From Paracoccaceae bacterium (lineage in GTDB: Bacteria > Pseudomonadota > Alphaproteobacteria > Rhodobacterales > Rhodobacteraceae): a DNA stretch of 64,000 bases. The position numbers were made by a program, and so were the translations under genes. Position 1 is the stretch's first letter. Each line of letters starts with the position of its first letter. Of the stretch, positions 60,053 through 64,000 are shown piece after piece. The stretch lies in the NCBI GenBank assembly GCA_006226775.1, contig SBGD01000034.1:1-64000 (forward strand), written 5' to 3'. A model generated the notes under the pieces. It was not told the DNA's origin and made no database searches. It was given only the letters and a program-made list of their open reading frames with translations.

Positions 60053-61878
60053 GGGCTGCGCAGCGGCAGGATCACCCGGCTCTCGGCGCCCAGAAAGACC
60101 GAGGTGGTGGCGATGCGCGTGCCGGTGGCATTCGGCGCGTCCGCGCCGGTCTGCGGGTTGACGTCGAACTTGGGAAAATTCGCGCCGCAGATATCGACGC
60201 GGATGCGGTGGCCCACGGCAAAGATATTCGCCACCGGCGGGGCCTCGAGGCTGATGCGCACCCGCGCGCCGGGGGTCAGCAATTGCGGTTTCTCCCAACT
60301 GTCGCGATAGCGCAGGCGCAGGATGCCGTCGGTCAGGTTGGCGGCGAAGCCTTGGGGGAAATCCTCGCTCGGCGGTGCGAGGTCGATCAGCTTGAAGGCC
60401 ACGTCCATGTCCACCACGTCGGTGGCCAGCTCGAGGATCAGCCGCGGCGTCCCGGCGATTTCCACCGCCTGCTCAAGCGGCGCGGTGGCGAAGCTGAGAA
60501 CATCACCGCGCGCGGCGATGGGGCCGAAGGGCGGGCGCGCGGCAAAGGTCTCGGGCGTGGTGACCTGGTCGAAGACCCCGCCTTCCATCACCGGCTCGCC
60601 CGAGGTGATCGCCCCGCCCATGGTCGGCACCGGGGTGTCGGGGTCGGTGACGAAGACCGCCGCGCCGGGGGCGGGGGTGTCCGTCACCAGCCCACCCTCC
60701 GCCGCCAGGTGATAGGCCACCTCGCGCGTGTCGCCGGGCGGCCAATGGGTGTCGCAGCGCCACAGGCCGCCCAGATCGCGCCGCCCCTCCGCCGTCCGCG
60801 CGCCCGTGCCGCCGCCCATGGCGAACCATTGCACCGTCGCGGGCCGGGGCCTTGCCGTCTCGGGCTTGAGCCAATGGTCGAACCAGGTCCGCCGCAGGGT
60901 GTCGTAATCCGGCGCAATCGCCCCGTCGAGCCGCGAATGCGGGCCGAAATCCGCATCGCCCGCAAAGCTCTGGCTGCGCCGCCCGTGCAGCCAGGGGCCC
61001 ATGACAAGCTCGGCATGGCCGCCATTGCCGGTGATGCCCTCGAAATGCTTGAACATGGTCTCGCTGTAGGGATCGTACCAGCCGCTGATCAGGAAGGTCG
61101 GATATTGCGCCAGCGCCGCGTAATGCCCGGCGCCGAAGATCTCGGGCGCCTGCCAATAGGCGTCGAAGGCGCCGTGTTCCCATTGCTCGAACAGGTACTC
61201 CTCGTACTCCGGCACATGCCGCATGGGCGAGGCCCCCCGGTGCCAGGATTTCGCCTCGATCCAGGCGGCGATATCCTCCTGCGCCAGCGCCCGGGCGACC
61301 GCCGGATCCTTGGCCGCATCGCTCAGCCTGGCGTGCTTGTAGGCCCAGGTCACCTGTTTCATCTCGAAGGCGCCGCCGCGCCGCACGCCGCCCTGGTAGG
61401 CGTTCCAGAAGCCCCCGGAATCCAAAAACAGCGTGCGCAACCCCGGCGGCCGCAGCACTGCCAGCGCGGTCTGGACATGAGCGGAATAGCTCAGCCCGTA
61501 GGTGCCGAAATCGCCGCGGCACCAGTCCTGCGCGCGCGCCCAGGCCAGGGTGTCGACCCCGTCCTCGCCCTCGCCCATGTATTTGGCGAACACCCCTTCC
61601 GAGCCATAGCGCCCGCGGCAATCCTGGGTCATCACCGCATAGCCCGCCCGCGCCAGACCTTCGGCGACCTGAAGGTTGGTCTTCGGCACCGGATCGGCGA
61701 CCGAGATCTCGCTGGGCCGCGCGCCGCCCTTGTCATAGGGCGTGCGGTGCAGCAGCGTCGGAAACGGCCCGCCCTGCGCCGGCAGGGTGATGTCGGTGGC
61801 CAGCCGCACCCCGTCGCGCATCGGGACCATCACATCCCGCAAGACGATGGGGTCTTCGATGGTCCCGTGCCCGGTCAT
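60049..61878 (-). CDS. CocE/NonD-type hydrolase (peptidase S15 family)
   Basis: 609 residues. N-terminal alpha/beta-hydrolase with LHRTPYDKGG, QDCRGRYGSEG and the nucleophile elbow GLSYSAHVQ near residue 148; a helical cap at ~190-270; acid and His later (ISGWYDPYSE, MGPWLHGRRSQ); and a C-terminal jelly-roll from ~400 (RLILELATDVVDMDVAFKLID). Family members are Xaa-Pro dipeptidyl aminopeptidases, alpha-amino acid ester hydrolases and cocaine esterase. No signal peptide. One-base overlap with the binding-protein stop (TGATG), so it likely processes the imported solute. Confidence 0.9.
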   Translation of the reverse strand: MTGHGTIEDPIVLRDVMVPMRDGVRLATDITLPAQGGPFPTLLHRTPYDKGGARPSEISVADPVPKTNLQVAEGLARAGYAVMTQDCRGRYGSEGVFAKYMGEGEDGVDTLAWARAQDWCRGDFGTYGLSYSAHVQTALAVLRPPGLRTLFLDSGGFWNAYQGGVRRGGAFEMKQVTWAYKHARLSDAAKDPAVARALAQEDIAAWIEAKSWHRGASPMRHVPEYEEYLFEQWEHGAFDAYWQAPEIFGAGHYAALAQYPTFLISGWYDPYSETMFKHFEGITGNGGHAELVMGPWLHGRRSQSFAGDADFGPHSRLDGAIAPDYDTLRRTWFDHWLKPETARPRPATVQWFAMGGGTGARTAEGRRDLGGLWRCDTHWPPGDTREVAYHLAAEGGLVTDTPAPGAAVFVTDPDTPVPTMGGAITSGEPVMEGGVFDQVTTPETFAARPPFGPIAARGDVLSFATAPLEQAVEIAGTPRLILELATDVVDMDVAFKLIDLAPPSEDFPQGFAANLTDGILRLRYRDSWEKPQLLTPGARVRISLEAPPVANIFAVGHRIRVDICGANFPKFDVNPQTGADAPNATGTRIATTSVFLGAESRVILPLRSP

Positions 61879-63446
61879 CAGTTTGCCGGCCTTGCATCCT
61901 GGGCCAGGGTGCGTTCGTCGCGCCGCGGCGTGAAGTCGATCCCGGCCTTCGACGCCCAGCTCAGCGCCTGGAAGTAAAGCGGCACGATGGCGGCTTCGTT
62001 GAAGGCAATCGCGGCGGCGTCCTTCAGCGCCTCTTCGCGCTCGGCCGGGTCGAAGATCTGCGTCGCCGCCTCGATCGCCGCATCGAACGCGGGGTTCGAG
62101 TAGCGGAACCGGTTCAGCGTCCCCATGTCGTTTTCCTTGTCATAGGTATGCAGCGCGCTCAGAAGCCCGCGCGAGCTTTCGCCGGTGGAATTGCCGTAGG
62201 AGAACAGGAAGGCGCCATAGGCATTCTTGCCCGCATCCTTGGAATAGACCGAATAGGGGAAGGTCTCGACCCCGTTCACCTTCAGCCCACCGCGCGCCAG
62301 AAGCTGACCCAGCGCCTGCGCCACCTCGCCGTCCTGGCTGAAACGGTCGTTGGAGCTGTGCAGGGTGATGCCGAAGCCATCCGGGTAGCCCGCCTCGGCC
62401 AGCAGCGCCTTGGCGGCGGCAATATCGGCCTGCGGCACCGCGATCTCCGGGTTGAAGCCGAACACGCCTTCCGGGACGATCTGGCTGGCCGCTTCGCCCG
62501 CACCGTAAAGCACCCGGTCGATGATCGCCTGCCGGTCGATCATCATCGAGATGGCGCGGCGCACACGGGCGTCCTGGAAGGGGTTCTTCTCCAGCGGCTT
62601 GCCCTCGAGATCGGTCAGGAAGGGCGCATCGTCGGCCTGGTTCAGCGCCAGATAGATCAGCCGCACCGTCGGCGTGTCATAGACCGTGATGTCGGAATTG
62701 CCGCGCAGCGAGGGCAGGTCCGCCGGGGGCACCAGGTCGATCAGGTCGACCGCCCCGGACAGAAGCGCCGCGACCCGTGCCGCATCGTTCGAGATGAAGC
62801 GCATGGTGACGTTTTCATAGGCCGGTGCGTCGCCCCAGTAATCGTCATTGCGCGTCAGCATCAGCTTGTCGCCGGGCGACCAGGACACGAACTTGTAGGG
62901 CCCGGTGCCGATGGCGGCGCTGCCGGAATTGAAATCGCTGCTTTCCTTGCCCTCGGTCGCAGCCTTCGAGACGATATAGACCGTGCCGATGGTATCGATG
63001 AAGATCGGCGTCGGCGTCTTGGTGGTGAAGCGGATGGTCAGCGGATCGACGATCTCCATGGTCTCGATATCGGCGACCGATTGCTGAAAGGACGCGGGCG
63101 AGTTGGGCACATTGGGCGCGCGTTCCAGCGAAAAGACCACGTCCTCGGCGGTGAAATCGCTGCCGTCGTGGAACTTCACCCCCTCGCGCAGCTTGACCAG
63201 CCAGGTGGTCGGATCCTCGTTGGTCCAGCTCACCGCGAGGCCGGGGCGCGAACGCACGTTGGCATCGGTCAACGTCAGCTGATCGAAGATATGCAGCGCG
63301 GTCATCTGGTTCGGCCCGGTCCGCGAGAACTGCGGGTCGATGGATTGCGGCTCGTTGCCGCGTCCGATGGTCAGGTCCTGCGCCAGCGCAGGCAGGGCGG
63401 CCAGCGCCAGCGCCGCCGCCAGTGTCAGGGATTTCATCAAGGTCAT
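61878..63446 (-). CDS. ABC transporter substrate-binding protein, family 5 (second peptide system)
   Basis: 522 residues. Signal peptide MTLMKSLTLAAALALAALPALAQ. Family-5 motifs: EPQSIDPQFSR, WLVKLREGVKFHDGSDFTAEDV, IGTGPYKFVSW, ALLAEAGYPDGFGITLHSSNDRF. Paralogue of the binding protein at 10961-12562 but with no GTATAC operator in front. AGGAGGAG before the ATG lies inside the end of the upstream ATPase gene. Confidence 0.92.
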   Translation of the reverse strand: MTLMKSLTLAAALALAALPALAQDLTIGRGNEPQSIDPQFSRTGPNQMTALHIFDQLTLTDANVRSRPGLAVSWTNEDPTTWLVKLREGVKFHDGSDFTAEDVVFSLERAPNVPNSPASFQQSVADIETMEIVDPLTIRFTTKTPTPIFIDTIGTVYIVSKAATEGKESSDFNSGSAAIGTGPYKFVSWSPGDKLMLTRNDDYWGDAPAYENVTMRFISNDAARVAALLSGAVDLIDLVPPADLPSLRGNSDITVYDTPTVRLIYLALNQADDAPFLTDLEGKPLEKNPFQDARVRRAISMMIDRQAIIDRVLYGAGEAASQIVPEGVFGFNPEIAVPQADIAAAKALLAEAGYPDGFGITLHSSNDRFSQDGEVAQALGQLLARGGLKVNGVETFPYSVYSKDAGKNAYGAFLFSYGNSTGESSRGLLSALHTYDKENDMGTLNRFRYSNPAFDAAIEAATQIFDPAEREEALKDAAAIAFNEAAIVPLYFQALSWASKAGIDFTPRRDERTLAQDARPAN

Positions 63447-63450
63447 GTCG

Positions 63451-64000
<550 letters not shown>

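Overview
The window is GC-rich chromosomal DNA (third-codon positions nearly all G or C) whose gene families point to an alphaproteobacterium of the Rhodobacteraceae/Roseobacter type. Indicators are several TRAP and peptide ABC transporters, ATGA/TGATG-coupled operons, a LexA site of the GTTC-N7-GTTC type, and a tripartite tricarboxylate transporter linked to shikimate catabolism. I see no rRNA, tRNA, CRISPR array, insertion sequence or prophage. Genus-level placement is not attempted.

Layout. 1-3345: end of a vWA-like protein, an SH3-like exported protein, a YfcG-type glutathione transferase and a polytopic membrane protein. 3409-19016: a catabolic cluster on the minus strand (ProC-like reductase, FAD amine oxidase, dppBCDF-type ABC transporter, CobW GTPase, peptide-binding protein, TRAP transporter with a GAF protein, amidohydrolase) with two near-identical GntR/FCD regulators. 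Six promoter regions here carry the same operator, GTATAC-like cores repeated exactly 20 bp apart, so the cluster reads as one regulon. 19389-25287: tctCBA, an NAD-type shikimate dehydrogenase and a QuiC-type dehydroshikimate dehydratase, which together would take imported shikimate to protocatechuate. 25433-29492: an HtpX protease, two PepSY proteins and a two-component system; both PepSY promoters carry 11-bp-spaced CTGACGG repeats. 29579-37845: an eight-gene operon: IclR, E1 alpha and beta without E2/E3, a TRAP transporter, a second ThDP enzyme, and an unrecognised protein built from two copies of one domain.

37858-42301: a YczE-type membrane protein, a small two-repeat protein whose promoter spacer holds a LexA box, a RES/Xre toxin-antitoxin pair with its own operator, a HIT protein and an MFS exporter. 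42478-45571: a third TRAP transporter (TakP-like). 45629-53145: a phosphorus-related block (DeoR regulator, phnDCEE-type ABC transporter, HAD phosphatase, Na/Pi cotransporter with PhoU-like tail, NUDIX hydrolase). 53203-58952: an AfuABC-like ABC transporter co-directional with a histidine-phosphatase-fold protein, then a convergent inositol-monophosphatase-family gene. The permease of that transporter has a long palindromic repeat inside its 5' coding end. 59030-64000: a second peptide ABC system with an S15-type hydrolase and a CapA-type protein.

The strongest candidates for something not described are the 20-bp-phased GntR regulon, the ThDP/TRAP operon with the duplicated-domain protein, the SOS-controlled two-repeat small protein, and the PepSY pair with matching response-regulator boxes.
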